Shown: piece after piece, positions 1 through 6,783 of the stretch
How positions within the stretch are numbered: the stretch's first letter is position 1
How the letters are laid out: every line of letters starts with the position of its first letter
From: Lutispora sp.
GTDB lineage: Bacteria > Bacillota > Clostridia > Lutisporales > Lutisporaceae
DNA length: 6,803 nt
Direction: 5' to 3'
Assembly (NCBI GenBank): GCA_030834765.1
Contig: JAUQXG010000009.1
Span: forward strand, 1 to 6,803
Notes under the pieces: generated by a model
Databases searched by the model: none
Told to the model about the DNA's origin: nothing
The model's input: the letters and a program-made list of their open reading frames with translations, nothing else
Made by a program: the position numbers and the translations under genes

Positions 1-2094
1 AGAGCTTTGGAAGTCAGCCAAGAATTAAAAAAGGCTTATGATGGGGATGAAAGAATAAAGTATCTTATAGATATGTCAAAGGCTGTGGAGGGAATGCCAA
101 GACATACTTCTACTCATGCAGCTGGTGTTGTGATATCTAAAAAGGATGTTACGGAGTATGTACCCCTTCAGACAAACGATAATGTCATAACTACTCAATA
201 TACCATGGGGACTTTGGAAGAATTAGGTCTTTTAAAAATGGACTTTCTTGGACTTAGAACCCTTACTGTCATAAGAGATACCTTGGAATTAATCAAAGAA
301 CAGGGGCTGGAAGTGCCTAATATGGAAAGCATCAATGACAGTGATGCAAGTGTATACAGAATGATATCCAATGGAGAGACCTACGGCGTATTTCAGCTGG
401 AAAGCAACGGAATGACTCAATTTATGAAGGATTTAAAGCCAAGCAGCTTGGAGGATATCATTGCAGGGATTTCTCTTTATAGACCAGGACCAATGGATCA
501 GATCCCAAGGTATTTAAAATATAAACATAATCCAGAGATCATAAAATATATGGACCCTAAGCTTGAACCTATATTAAATGTTACCTATGGCTGTATGATA
601 TATCAGGAGCAGGTAATGCAGGTTGTAAGAGATCTTGCAGGTTATTCAATGGGAAGAGCAGATCTTGTGAGAAGAGTAATGAGTAAAAAGAAAGTCGAGC
701 TTATGGCCAAAGAAAGAGAAAACTTCATTCACGGTATCATGGATGAATCAGGAAAGGTCATAGTTCCAGGGTGTGTAAGAAATGGAATTAGAGCTGATAT
801 AGCGGAAAAAATATTTGATGAACTGAGTGAATTCGCTAAATATGGATTTAATAAATCTCATGCAGCCGCTTATGCAGTCATAGGCTATCAAACAGCATGG
901 CTGAAGTTTTACTATCCTGTACAATTTACTGCTGCGCTCATAACAAGTGTAATGGGCTCAAGCGGTAAAGTAGCAGAATATATCATGGAAGGTAAAAAGA
1001 GAGCAATAGAGATATTGCCTCCTGACATAAATGAAAGCAATCAGAAATTTGCAGTAAAAAATAATAAAATAAGATTTGGACTAGCTGCAGTAAAGAATGT
1101 TGGACTAAATGCCATCGATGAAATAATCAAAGCCCGTGAAGAAAAAGGAGCTTTTGAAAGCCTATATGACTTTATAAAGAAAGTGGATTTAAGTGCTATC
1201 AATAAGAGAGCCATAGAAAGCCTGATAAAGTGCGGAGCTTTTGATAGTCTGGGAGTATATAGAAGCAGACTGATGGCTGTATATGAAAAATTGATTGACA
1301 GCATACAACAGCAGAAAAGAAAGAATATAGACGGACAAATGTCACTCTTTGATATGGGAGAAGCAGACACACAGATAGATGATTTTGCTTATCCAGAGCT
1401 AAATGAATATGAGAAAAGGCAGCTTCTTGGCATGGAAAAGGAAATGCTGGGATTGTATGTAAGCGGACACCCCTTGCAGGACTATGAAGAAAAGCTTAAG
1501 AATTTAACCAGCATCACTACAGCAGAGCTGATAAAAGATCATTTAGAAGAAGAAATAATTTCTGAAGAAAATGTTGAGTATGATGGCAAGATGGTAAAGA
1601 TCGGTGGAATCATAGGCTCCTTAAAACTTAAGAGCACAAAATCAAATAATATGATGGCTTTTGTTGATCTTGAAGATTTATATGGAAATATTGAGATATT
1701 GATTTTCCCCAAAATATATGAAAAATATGCTAATATTATTAAAGCAGATCATATTGTTATAGTTGAGGGAAGAGTAAGTATAAGAGAAGATGAGTCTCCC
1801 AAAATATTGGCTGAAAGAATTACTTCTATAGATAGCAATGCACCGACTATAGAATCATTGGGTAAAAAGCTATATATCAAAGTGAATTCTGATGAGAATG
1901 CAAATATTTTGGATGAAGTAAAGGCAATATTATTGCAAAATAAAGGAACCACTCCTGTATATTTAGTTGATGATAAAGCGGATAATAAAAGAAGCATTAT
2001 GTTGGCTGACAAGAGTATGTGGGTGACACTTCATGAAGAGCTTTTTATTCAGTTAAAAAGGCTTGTAGGCGATAAATATGTTGCATTAAAATAA
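1..2094 (+). CDS. dnaE: DNA polymerase III alpha subunit (DnaE), 3' part; 5' end outside window
   Basis: Replicative DNA polymerase of the C family. The reading frame is open from base 1 and ends at TAA 2092-2094, giving the last 697 residues. DnaE proteins are usually about 1150-1190 residues, so roughly 40% is upstream, including the PHP domain and the first two catalytic Asp. Visible in order: RHTSTHAAGVVIS (near residue 34); the third catalytic Asp in KMDFLGLRTL (GAC 241-243); GVFQLESNGM; LYRPGPMDQIPRY (near 160); the finger segment with YQEQVMQ and GRADLVRRVMSKKK (about 200-231); KYGFNKSHAAAYA (near 280); helix-hairpin-helix region starting at RFGLAAVKNVG (near 358); clamp-binding-like QMSLF (446-450); SGHPL; an OB fold (about 532-607); and a C-terminal domain like those of other Firmicute DnaE. 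The TTG at base 7 is internal Leu, not a start. The short gap to the next gene suggests cotranscription. No frameshift or missing motif is seen. Confidence 0.97.
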   Translation, partial: RALEVSQELKKAYDGDERIKYLIDMSKAVEGMPRHTSTHAAGVVISKKDVTEYVPLQTNDNVITTQYTMGTLEELGLLKMDFLGLRTLTVIRDTLELIKEQGLEVPNMESINDSDASVYRMISNGETYGVFQLESNGMTQFMKDLKPSSLEDIIAGISLYRPGPMDQIPRYLKYKHNPEIIKYMDPKLEPILNVTYGCMIYQEQVMQVVRDLAGYSMGRADLVRRVMSKKKVELMAKERENFIHGIMDESGKVIVPGCVRNGIRADIAEKIFDELSEFAKYGFNKSHAAAYAVIGYQTAWLKFYYPVQFTAALITSVMGSSGKVAEYIMEGKKRAIEILPPDINESNQKFAVKNNKIRFGLAAVKNVGLNAIDEIIKAREEKGAFESLYDFIKKVDLSAINKRAIESLIKCGAFDSLGVYRSRLMAVYEKLIDSIQQQKRKNIDGQMSLFDMGEADTQIDDFAYPELNEYEKRQLLGMEKEMLGLYVSGHPLQDYEEKLKNLTSITTAELIKDHLEEEIISEENVEYDGKMVKIGGIIGSLKLKSTKSNNMMAFVDLEDLYGNIEILIFPKIYEKYANIIKADHIVIVEGRVSIREDESPKILAERITSIDSNAPTIESLGKKLYIKVNSDENANILDEVKAILLQNKGTTPVYLVDDKADNKRSIMLADKSMWVTLHEELFIQLKRLVGDKYVALK
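1336..1350 (+). other. Sliding-clamp-binding pentapeptide QMSLF encoded within dnaE
   Basis: CAA ATG TCA CTC TTT encodes QMSLF, close to the bacterial beta-clamp-binding consensus QL(S/D)LF. It lies about 250 residues from the C-terminus, between the helix-hairpin-helix and OB-fold regions. That matches the place of the internal clamp-binding motif of E. coli DnaE (near residue 920 of 1160). Identification is by motif and position only. Confidence 0.7.
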
Positions 2095-2108
2095 TATTAG
2101 CAAACTTT

Positions 2109-2115
2109 AAGGAGG
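2109..2115 (+). promoter_or_regulatory. Strong ribosome binding site of the 65-residue gene
   Basis: AAGGAGG is a full match to the anti-Shine-Dalgarno consensus. It sits 9 bases before ATG 2125 in the short gap after dnaE, and supports real translation of this small gene. Confidence 0.85.
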
Positions 2116-2124
2116 AGCATAATT

Positions 2125-2322
2125 ATGTGGATGGTTGTATATATGGCGCAAGGTAAAAAGCAGGTACAGAGAATGAGTGATGCATTATCCAACGAGGGCG
2201 TACTGACTAAGATACAACCTGTAAGCAAGAACATGGATGAGGAAGAAGGCTTTTTTGAAGTTCTTGTACCAGAAGCAGAAGTTGAAGAAGCGCACACCAT
2301 CATTTTAGAAGCAGGATTATAA
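2125..2322 (+). CDS. Small conserved-type protein of unknown function between dnaE and pfkA (65 aa)
   Basis: A 65-residue soluble, acidic protein starting at ATG 2125 behind a consensus ribosome binding site and ending at TAA 2320-2322. It has no signal peptide, membrane segment or cysteine. The pattern is a hydrophobic strand (MVVYMA), a helix with basic residues ([15 protein letters not shown]), a strand (VLTKIQPV), an acidic turn (DEEEG), a strand (FFEVLVP) and a last helix ([14 protein letters not shown]). This beta-alpha-beta-beta-alpha order resembles the small DUF2007-type 'putative signal transducing' proteins; that comparison is from memory and loose. Proteins of this size at this place in Clostridia are, as I recall, sometimes labelled glutamate decarboxylase. 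That label cannot be right for 65 residues with no PLP-binding lysine motif. It lies 30 bases after dnaE and 58 before pfkA, so it is probably cotranscribed. Function unknown. Confidence 0.88.
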   Translation: MWMVVYMAQGKKQVQRMSDALSNEGVLTKIQPVSKNMDEEEGFFEVLVPEAEVEEAHTIILEAGL

Positions 2323-2368
2323 AATAGGACTTATTGATAAAGATTTCAAGGACAAGCAAAAATGTTTT

Positions 2369-2375
2369 GGAGGGG
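2369..2375 (+). promoter_or_regulatory. Ribosome binding site supporting the GTG start of pfkA
   Basis: GGAGGGG lies 5 bases before GTG 2381. It decides the start, because the next in-frame residues ([16 protein letters not shown]) already form the conserved PFK N-terminus and no in-frame ATG lies in a suitable place. Confidence 0.8.
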
Positions 2376-2380
2376 TAATT

Positions 2381-3370
2381 GTGAGGAATATTGCGCTTTT
2401 GACAAGTGGAGGGGACTCACCAGGAATGAATGCAGCAATAAGAGCTGTTGTAAGAACGTCTATAAACAGAGGTTTAAATGTTCTAGGCATAAACAGAGGT
2501 TTTTCCGGGTTAATTAATGGAGATATCATTGAAATGAATATGAGTTCCGTTGCAGATATCATACACAGAGGCGGAACCATATTGAAGACAGCAAGAAGCG
2601 AAGAGTTCAAAACCGATGAAGGTTTAAGAAAAGCCTTGAATATTGCAGGTGTTTTTAAGATAGATGGGTTAATCGTTATAGGCGGTGACGGTTCTTTTAG
2701 AGGAGCAGAAAAGTTATGTGAAAATGGAATTCCTTGCATAGGTATCCCTGGAACAATAGATAACGATCTTGCTTATACGGATTATACCATAGGCTTTGAT
2801 ACAGCAGTAAACAATGTACTTGACTCCATAAACAAAATAAGAGACACATCCAACTCCCATGAGCGAGTGACAATCATAGAAGTGATGGGCAGAAATTCTG
2901 GAGATATTGCACTTTATGCGGGATTGGCTGGTGGAGCTGAAACCATCATTATACCTGAAGTGTCTTATTCAATAGATGATATTTGTAAAAGGCTCATTGA
3001 AGGTAAAAATAGAAACAAATTATACAGCATTATTGTATTAGCAGAGGGCGTAGGCAAAGCTACTGATATTGCTGAAGAAATACATGAGAAAATAAATATT
3101 GAAGTGAGAGCCACCATATTAGGCTATATTCAAAGAGGTGGCAATCCTACAGCTTTTGACAGGATATTAGCAAGTCGCCTTGGGTCAAGAGCAGTAGAGC
3201 TGCTGATGGAAAACAAATCAAACAGAGTTGTAGGCATTAAAGACAATCATATCATAGATTTACAAATTGAAGAAGCGCTTAGTATTGAAAAGAAATTCCA
3301 AACAGAATTATATGATTTGGCAAATGTTCTTTCAAATAGCAAATATGAAGTACCTGGGAGGAAAATATGA
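2381..3370 (+). CDS. pfkA: ATP-dependent 6-phosphofructokinase
   Basis: Phosphorylates fructose 6-phosphate to fructose 1,6-bisphosphate with ATP, the committed step of glycolysis; cytosolic, normally a homotetramer. It has 329 residues against about 319 in Bacillus and E. coli; the extra is a C-terminal tail. Numbering coincides with the Geobacillus enzyme: GGDSPGMN at 10-17, GGDGS at 101-105 and PGTIDND at 123-129 with catalytic Asp127. Gly104 and Gly124 mark ATP rather than pyrophosphate use. Substrate residues Arg72, Arg162, Met169, Arg171, Glu222, Arg243 and Arg252 are present. Allosteric-site residues Arg21, Arg25, Arg154, Glu187, Arg211 and Lys213 are kept, so PEP/ADP control is likely. 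Oddity: residue 249, a phosphate-contacting His in the well-studied enzymes, is Tyr (LGYIQRGG). Start is GTG. The stop overlaps the pyk start in ATGA, and the tail codons carry the pyk ribosome binding site. Confidence 0.97.
   Translation: MRNIALLTSGGDSPGMNAAIRAVVRTSINRGLNVLGINRGFSGLINGDIIEMNMSSVADIIHRGGTILKTARSEEFKTDEGLRKALNIAGVFKIDGLIVIGGDGSFRGAEKLCENGIPCIGIPGTIDNDLAYTDYTIGFDTAVNNVLDSINKIRDTSNSHERVTIIEVMGRNSGDIALYAGLAGGAETIIIPEVSYSIDDICKRLIEGKNRNKLYSIIVLAEGVGKATDIAEEIHEKINIEVRATILGYIQRGGNPTAFDRILASRLGSRAVELLMENKSNRVVGIKDNHIIDLQIEEALSIEKKFQTELYDLANVLSNSKYEVPGRKI
3356..3361 (+). promoter_or_regulatory. Ribosome binding site of pyk inside the end of pfkA
   Basis: GGGAGG lies 5 bases before ATG 3367. 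It is formed by the Gly-Arg codons of the PfkA tail. With the ATGA overlap this favours translational coupling of the two glycolytic enzymes. Confidence 0.8.
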
Positions 3371-5124
3371 GAAAAACAAAAATTGTATGTACAATAGGTC
3401 CAGCAAGTGAAAGCATAGAAATATTAACCGAATTGGTAAAGGCAGGAATGAATGTAGCTCGCCTAAATTTTTCCCATGGAAGCCATGAAGAGCATTTAAT
3501 TAGAATCAATAACATTAAAAGTGTAAGAGAGAGAATGGGCGTACCATTAGCTATCATGCTGGATACAAAAGGCCCTGAAGTTAGACTGGGTACCTTTAAA
3601 AATGGGAAAGAAGAATTAGAGAACGGACAAAGGTTTACACTTACCACAGAGAATGTGATAGGTGATATAAATAAAGTAAGCATCACCTATAAAGAGCTTC
3701 CTCAAGAAGTGAAGAAGGGAACTAAGATATTAATAGCAGACGGCTTGATCGAACTTAAGGTTATAGATATGAGTGATATAGATGTAGTCTGTGAAGTTGT
3801 AAATGGCGGTACCATTGGAGATAGGAAAAATGTGAATATACCAGGGGCCACATCTAAGCTTCCTGCTATTACAGAAAAAGATGTGGCAGACTTATTATTT
3901 GGAATAGAAAATGATGTAGACTTTATTGCTGCTTCCTTTATAAGAAAAGCGGCAGATGTTTTGGAAATAAGAAGGATACTGGAAAGTAAAAAGGCAATGA
4001 ATATTAAGATCATATCAAAGATTGAAAATCAAGAAGGCGTAGATAACAGTGATGAAATATTAAGAGTATCTGATGGGCTTATGGTTGCAAGAGGTGATTT
4101 AGGAGTAGAAATACCTACAGAAGAAATACCTTTCGTACAAAAGGATTTGATAAGAAAAGCAAATAAATCAGGGAAGCCTGTAATCACAGCTACTCAAATG
4201 TTGGATTCAATGATTCGAAATCCAAGACCAACGCGAGCTGAAGTAACAGATGTTGCAAATGCAATACTAGATGGAACAGATGCGATCATGTTATCAGGAG
4301 AGACGGCGGCAGGAAAATTCCCTGTTGATTCAGTAAAGACTATGGCAACAATAGCTAAAAGAACAGAGATGAAGTATAGCTATGGCAAAGATCTGGATAC
4401 TTCTTTAGAACCTCATATTACAATCACCAATGCCATAAGCCATGCAACCTGTGCAACTTCCATAGACCTGTGTGCAACAGCAATCATTACACCTACTCAA
4501 ACTGGAACAACGGCAAGAGCAGTTTCAAAGTTCAGGCCCAAAGCTCCTATTTTGGCAGCAACGCCAGATGAAAAAATATGCAGAACCCTAAATCTTTGTT
4601 TTGGTGTATATCCAATGATCGTAGCTGTTACGGACAGCACAGATGCACTGATAGAGATGTCCGTAAATAAAGCATTGGAATCAGACTTTGTATGCAGCGG
4701 AGATCTTGTTGTGATTACGGCAGGAGTCCCAGTGGGAGTGACTGGATCAACAAATTTGATTAAAGTGCACATTGTTGGTGAAATATTGGCAAAAGGTATG
4801 GGCATAGGCAACGGAGCCTATGTTGGCAAAGTGTGCATCATAAAGAATTTTAAAGAAGATGCAGCCAAGTTTGAAGAAGGAGATATCCTGGTTGCGGAGA
4901 CCACAGATATAGAAACTGTAGGAATTATGGGCAGAGCATCTGCAATCATAGTAGAAGAAGGCGGGCTGACATCCCATGCTGCTATCGTAGGGCTTGAAAT
5001 GGGAGTTCCGGTTATTGTTGGAGTTTCTGAAATTTTAGAAAAGTTTAGAGATGGACAAATCGTTACAGTAGATGCAAAAACAGGTGTAATATATAACGGT
5101 AAGTCCAGAGCATTGTTGAGGTAA
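3367..5124 (+). CDS. pyk: Pyruvate kinase with C-terminal PEP-utiliser-like domain
   Basis: Converts PEP and ADP to pyruvate and ATP, the last step of glycolysis; cytosolic, normally a homotetramer. Its 585 residues match the long Bacillus-type form rather than the roughly 470-residue E. coli form. The barrel (about 1-70 and 170-340) carries Arg32, Asn34, Ser36, DTKGPE (66-71), catalytic Lys218 in SKIENQEG, Glu220, Asp244 in ARGDLGVE, Thr276 in TATQM, and the [17 protein letters not shown] and LSGETAAG motifs. The B domain is about 71-168. The C domain, about 350-472, includes VTGSTN (458-463). The extra domain (about 478-582) has GGLTSHAA with Thr535, Ser536 and His537; it resembles the phosphohistidine domain of PEP synthase and PPDK. 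Glu71 (muscle-enzyme Glu117) indicates potassium dependence. It overlaps pfkA by 4 bases. Confidence 0.97.
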   Translation: MRKTKIVCTIGPASESIEILTELVKAGMNVARLNFSHGSHEEHLIRINNIKSVRERMGVPLAIMLDTKGPEVRLGTFKNGKEELENGQRFTLTTENVIGDINKVSITYKELPQEVKKGTKILIADGLIELKVIDMSDIDVVCEVVNGGTIGDRKNVNIPGATSKLPAITEKDVADLLFGIENDVDFIAASFIRKAADVLEIRRILESKKAMNIKIISKIENQEGVDNSDEILRVSDGLMVARGDLGVEIPTEEIPFVQKDLIRKANKSGKPVITATQMLDSMIRNPRPTRAEVTDVANAILDGTDAIMLSGETAAGKFPVDSVKTMATIAKRTEMKYSYGKDLDTSLEPHITITNAISHATCATSIDLCATAIITPTQTGTTARAVSKFRPKAPILAATPDEKICRTLNLCFGVYPMIVAVTDSTDALIEMSVNKALESDFVCSGDLVVITAGVPVGVTGSTNLIKVHIVGEILAKGMGIGNGAYVGKVCIIKNFKEDAAKFEEGDILVAETTDIETVGIMGRASAIIVEEGGLTSHAAIVGLEMGVPVIVGVSEILEKFRDGQIVTVDAKTGVIYNGKSRALLR

Positions 5125-5158
5125 AGCAACTTATTTTAAGCTTTTTAGAGAAATAAAT

Positions 5159-5164
5159 GAGGTG
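5159..5164 (+). promoter_or_regulatory. Ribosome binding site that fixes a TTG start at 5171
   Basis: GAGGTG lies 6 bases before TTG 5171. An in-frame GTG at 5162 is part of this same motif and has no good motif of its own upstream, so TTG 5171 is the better start. Confidence 0.7.
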
Positions 5165-5170
5165 TTAAAC

Positions 5171-5602
5171 TTGAAGGCCAGTGAAAGCAAAATAAGAGTG
5201 AGATATGCAGAAACCGATAAGATGGGTTTTGTATATCATGCAAACTACTATATTTGGTTTGAAGTAAGCAGGGCAGATTTTATAAGGATTTCCGGGATGA
5301 CCTATAAGGATATGGAAAGTCAGGGAATAGGCATGCCGGTGATAAGCACGGATTGTGTATACCATACAGCAGCTCACTACGATGACTTGCTTACTATAAA
5401 AGCATCTATCGAAGAGCTTACACCTGTGAGAATTAAATTTAAATACCAAGTATTCAGGGATGAAGATAATAAATCAATAGCAGAAGGACATACAGAGCAC
5501 GTGTTTGTCCGTACAGCAGACGGAAGACCAGTGAATTTAAAGAAAAAACATACAGCGCTTTATGAATTGCTCTGTGAATTTTCTAGAAAAGAGGAGATTT
5601 GA
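5171..5602 (+). CDS. Hotdog-fold acyl-CoA thioesterase, 4-hydroxybenzoyl-CoA thioesterase/YbgC type
   Basis: Probable cytosolic hydrolase of acyl-CoA thioesters. From TTG 5171 it has 143 residues, typical for single-hotdog proteins. The N-terminus carries the family signature VRYAETDKMGFVYHANY, with the presumed catalytic Asp16, then Gly19, Tyr22 and His23. Next comes the central hotdog helix (YIWFEVSRADFIRISG), where related enzymes have WFE and ARxE-like residues. The later strands (DDLLTIKASIEEL, RIKFKYQVFRD, AEGHTEHVFVR) fit the fold. There is no signal peptide or membrane segment. The acyl group cannot be read from sequence: family members act on aromatic, short-chain or medium-chain acyl-CoA. 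It follows pyk by 46 bases with no convincing terminator. Its stop lies one base before the next start, so the two are probably coupled. A GTG start at 5162 (146 residues) is the less likely alternative. Confidence 0.88.
   Translation: MKASESKIRVRYAETDKMGFVYHANYYIWFEVSRADFIRISGMTYKDMESQGIGMPVISTDCVYHTAAHYDDLLTIKASIEELTPVRIKFKYQVFRDEDNKSIAEGHTEHVFVRTADGRPVNLKKKHTALYELLCEFSRKEEI
5591..5596 (+). promoter_or_regulatory. Ribosome binding site that fixes a TTG start at 5604
   Basis: GAGGAG, inside the last codons of the thioesterase gene, lies 7 bases before TTG 5604. From there the protein begins MQYALLGKTGLMVS, the usual beginning of aldo/keto reductases. The upstream in-frame ATG 5562 would add 14 residues unlike the family and has no good site. 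Confidence 0.8.
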
Positions 5603-5603
5603 T

Positions 5604-6608
5604 TTGCAATACGCATTATTAGGAAAAACAGGATTGATGGTCTCAAGGGTAGGCTTTGGCGGAATACCTATACAGCAATTAGAGCAGGAAGCTGCCAATG
5701 AGATAATAGATAAAGCTTTGGAGATGGGCATTAACTTTATTGATAGTGCAAAAGGCTATAATAAAAGTGAAAAGCTCATAGGCAATGCTTTAGTTGGTAA
5801 AAGAGAAAAGGTTTATTTGGCATCAAAGTCTATGTCTAGAGATAAAGAGGCTATGCTTAAGGATGTAGAAGGCACATTGCAAAGCTTTAGGACAGACTAT
5901 ATAGACCTATATCAGCTGCATAATATTTCTTCAATGGAAGAATTGGAGAGAGTCATGAAGCCTGATGGAGCACTAACAGCCTTGAAAGAACTAAAGGAAA
6001 AAGGGATCGTAAAACATATAGGGATTACAAGTCACAAGCTTGATATCATAGAAAAAGCATTAGATATAGATGACTTTGAAACAGTACAATATCCTTATAG
6101 TGTTGTAGAACAACAGGCAAGGGAAGTATTTGCTAAAGCTCATGAAATAGGGGTAGGGACAATCGCCATGAAGCCTTTAGCCGGAGGTTCATTGGATGAT
6201 GCCAGAACTGCTATAAAATATATATTGGAAGACTACCATTTAGACTGCGCTATACCAGGAATGGAAAGCATTGAGCAGATCATGGAAAATGTTCAGGCTG
6301 CTGACGGCGTGAAATTAAGTGAGGAAGAGAAGGAACAGCTCGTAAAGAAAGCTTCGGAGCTAGGGCAAACATTTTGCAGAAGATGTGGATACTGCTTACC
6401 CTGTCCTCAAAAAATTAATATACCTCAGGTTTTTCTGATGGAAGGATATTATTCCAGATATGATTTAGTCGATTGGGCCTTAGAAAGATATAATGGAATG
6501 GAAGTAAAGGCAGATGCCTGTAAAAAGTGCGGAATTTGCGAAAAAAGATGCCCTTATGAACTTCCAATAAGAGAAATGCTAGAGCGAGCAAAAAATATTC
6601 TTCAATAG
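5604..6608 (+). CDS. Aldo/keto reductase fused to a C-terminal two-[4Fe-4S] ferredoxin-like domain
   Basis: Predicted cytosolic oxidoreductase of the COG1453 type; 334 residues from TTG 5604. The aldo/keto reductase barrel covers about residues 1-245. The usual tetrad is visible: Asp47 and Tyr52 in FIDSAKGYNKSEKLIG, Lys75 in LASKS and His106 in YIDLYQLHN. IAMKPLAGG is the conserved late-barrel segment of this family, where NAD(P)H binding is expected. The C-terminal part holds two cysteine clusters: Cys258, 261, 264 and 267 (CRRCGYCLPCP) and Cys306, 309, 312 and 316 (CKKCGICEKRCP). Each ends in Cys-Pro as in bacterial 2[4Fe-4S] ferredoxins. This suggests electrons pass between nicotinamide, Fe-S clusters and an unknown substrate or partner, fitting anaerobic life. 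The substrate is unknown. Coupled to the thioesterase upstream (one-base gap) and followed by a terminator at 6673. Confidence 0.92.
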   Translation: MQYALLGKTGLMVSRVGFGGIPIQQLEQEAANEIIDKALEMGINFIDSAKGYNKSEKLIGNALVGKREKVYLASKSMSRDKEAMLKDVEGTLQSFRTDYIDLYQLHNISSMEELERVMKPDGALTALKELKEKGIVKHIGITSHKLDIIEKALDIDDFETVQYPYSVVEQQAREVFAKAHEIGVGTIAMKPLAGGSLDDARTAIKYILEDYHLDCAIPGMESIEQIMENVQAADGVKLSEEEKEQLVKKASELGQTFCRRCGYCLPCPQKINIPQVFLMEGYYSRYDLVDWALERYNGMEVKADACKKCGICEKRCPYELPIREMLERAKNILQ

Positions 6609-6613
6609 TAAAT

Positions 6614-6624
6614 TATGGTATAAT
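6614..6624 (+). promoter_or_regulatory. Extended -10 promoter element (TATGGTATAAT)
   Basis: Perfect TATAAT at 6619-6624 preceded by TATGG, matching the Gram-positive extended -10 form TRTGnTATAAT. The -35 region is poor: TTCTTC at 6598-6603, with 15 bases between, is the best candidate. Extended -10 promoters can work without a good -35. Predicted start is near 6631. It lies just after the aldo/keto reductase stop and before the terminator at 6673, so it would drive a short leader or the next gene. In AT-rich DNA a chance match is possible. Confidence 0.55.
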
Positions 6625-6672
6625 ATCTAATATATGTGTCAATAATGTAGAAAACGGGTTACTGATTCAATT

Positions 6673-6699
6673 TGCACTCCGCAAGGAGTGTATTTTTTT
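6673..6699 (+). terminator. Rho-independent terminator with GCAA tetraloop
   Basis: CACTCC (6675-6680) pairs with GGAGTG (6685-6690) around the GNRA loop GCAA. A G-T and a T-A pair extend the stem to 8 pairs. Seven T follow at 6693-6699, and more T-rich sequence follows to 6709. Only the + strand has the T-tract, so it ends rightward transcription: the dnaE-pfkA-pyk-oxidoreductase unit and any transcript from the 6614-6624 promoter. Confidence 0.88.
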
Positions 6700-6769
6700 C
6701 TTCTTTTTTGTGAATAGCACTAGTGGTTTTTTAGGAGAATATGAAAGAAGAGATGCTTAAAAACAATTT

Positions 6770-6775
6770 AAGGAG
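6770..6775 (+). promoter_or_regulatory. Ribosome binding site of the gene cut by the window end
   Basis: AAGGAG lies 8 bases before ATG 6784. A second purine-rich site, AGGAG 6733-6737, lies only 3 bases before ATG 6741, which is shorter than usual. This makes 6784 the favoured start. Confidence 0.5.
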
Positions 6776-6783
6776 TTTTGATA

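Noticed and set aside
1041..1370. Minus-strand open frame inside dnaE (and similar minus-strand frames at 1749-2012, 2097-2739, 3279-3686, 3702-4013, 4497-5129, 5165-5449 and 5537-5731)
   Set aside because: All lie opposite clearly conserved coding sequence, lack good ribosome binding sites, and encode low-complexity Ser/Leu/Phe-rich translations typical of the antisense of AT-rich genes.
2323..2380. Possible promoter for pfkA (TTGATA at 2333-2338)
   Set aside because: No TATAAT-like hexamer lies 15-19 bases downstream before the ribosome binding site.
5123..5144. Possible terminator between pyk and the thioesterase (AAAGC ... GCTTT then T run)
   Set aside because: Only 5 mostly A-T pairs around a 12-base loop, too weak for an intrinsic terminator; part of it overlaps the pyk stop codon.
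5162..5164. GTG start for the thioesterase
   Set aside because: It is part of the GAGGTG ribosome binding site for TTG 5171 and has no adequate site of its own; the added residues are not family-like.
5562..5564. ATG start for the aldo/keto reductase
   Set aside because: It would overlap the thioesterase by 41 bases, has no good ribosome binding site, and adds 14 residues not seen in the family N-terminus.
6718..6725. CACTAGTG palindrome near a T run, as an operator or second terminator
   Set aside because: Only 8 bases with no loop, so it cannot form a useful hairpin; a perfect 8-base palindrome in this much sequence is expected by chance.
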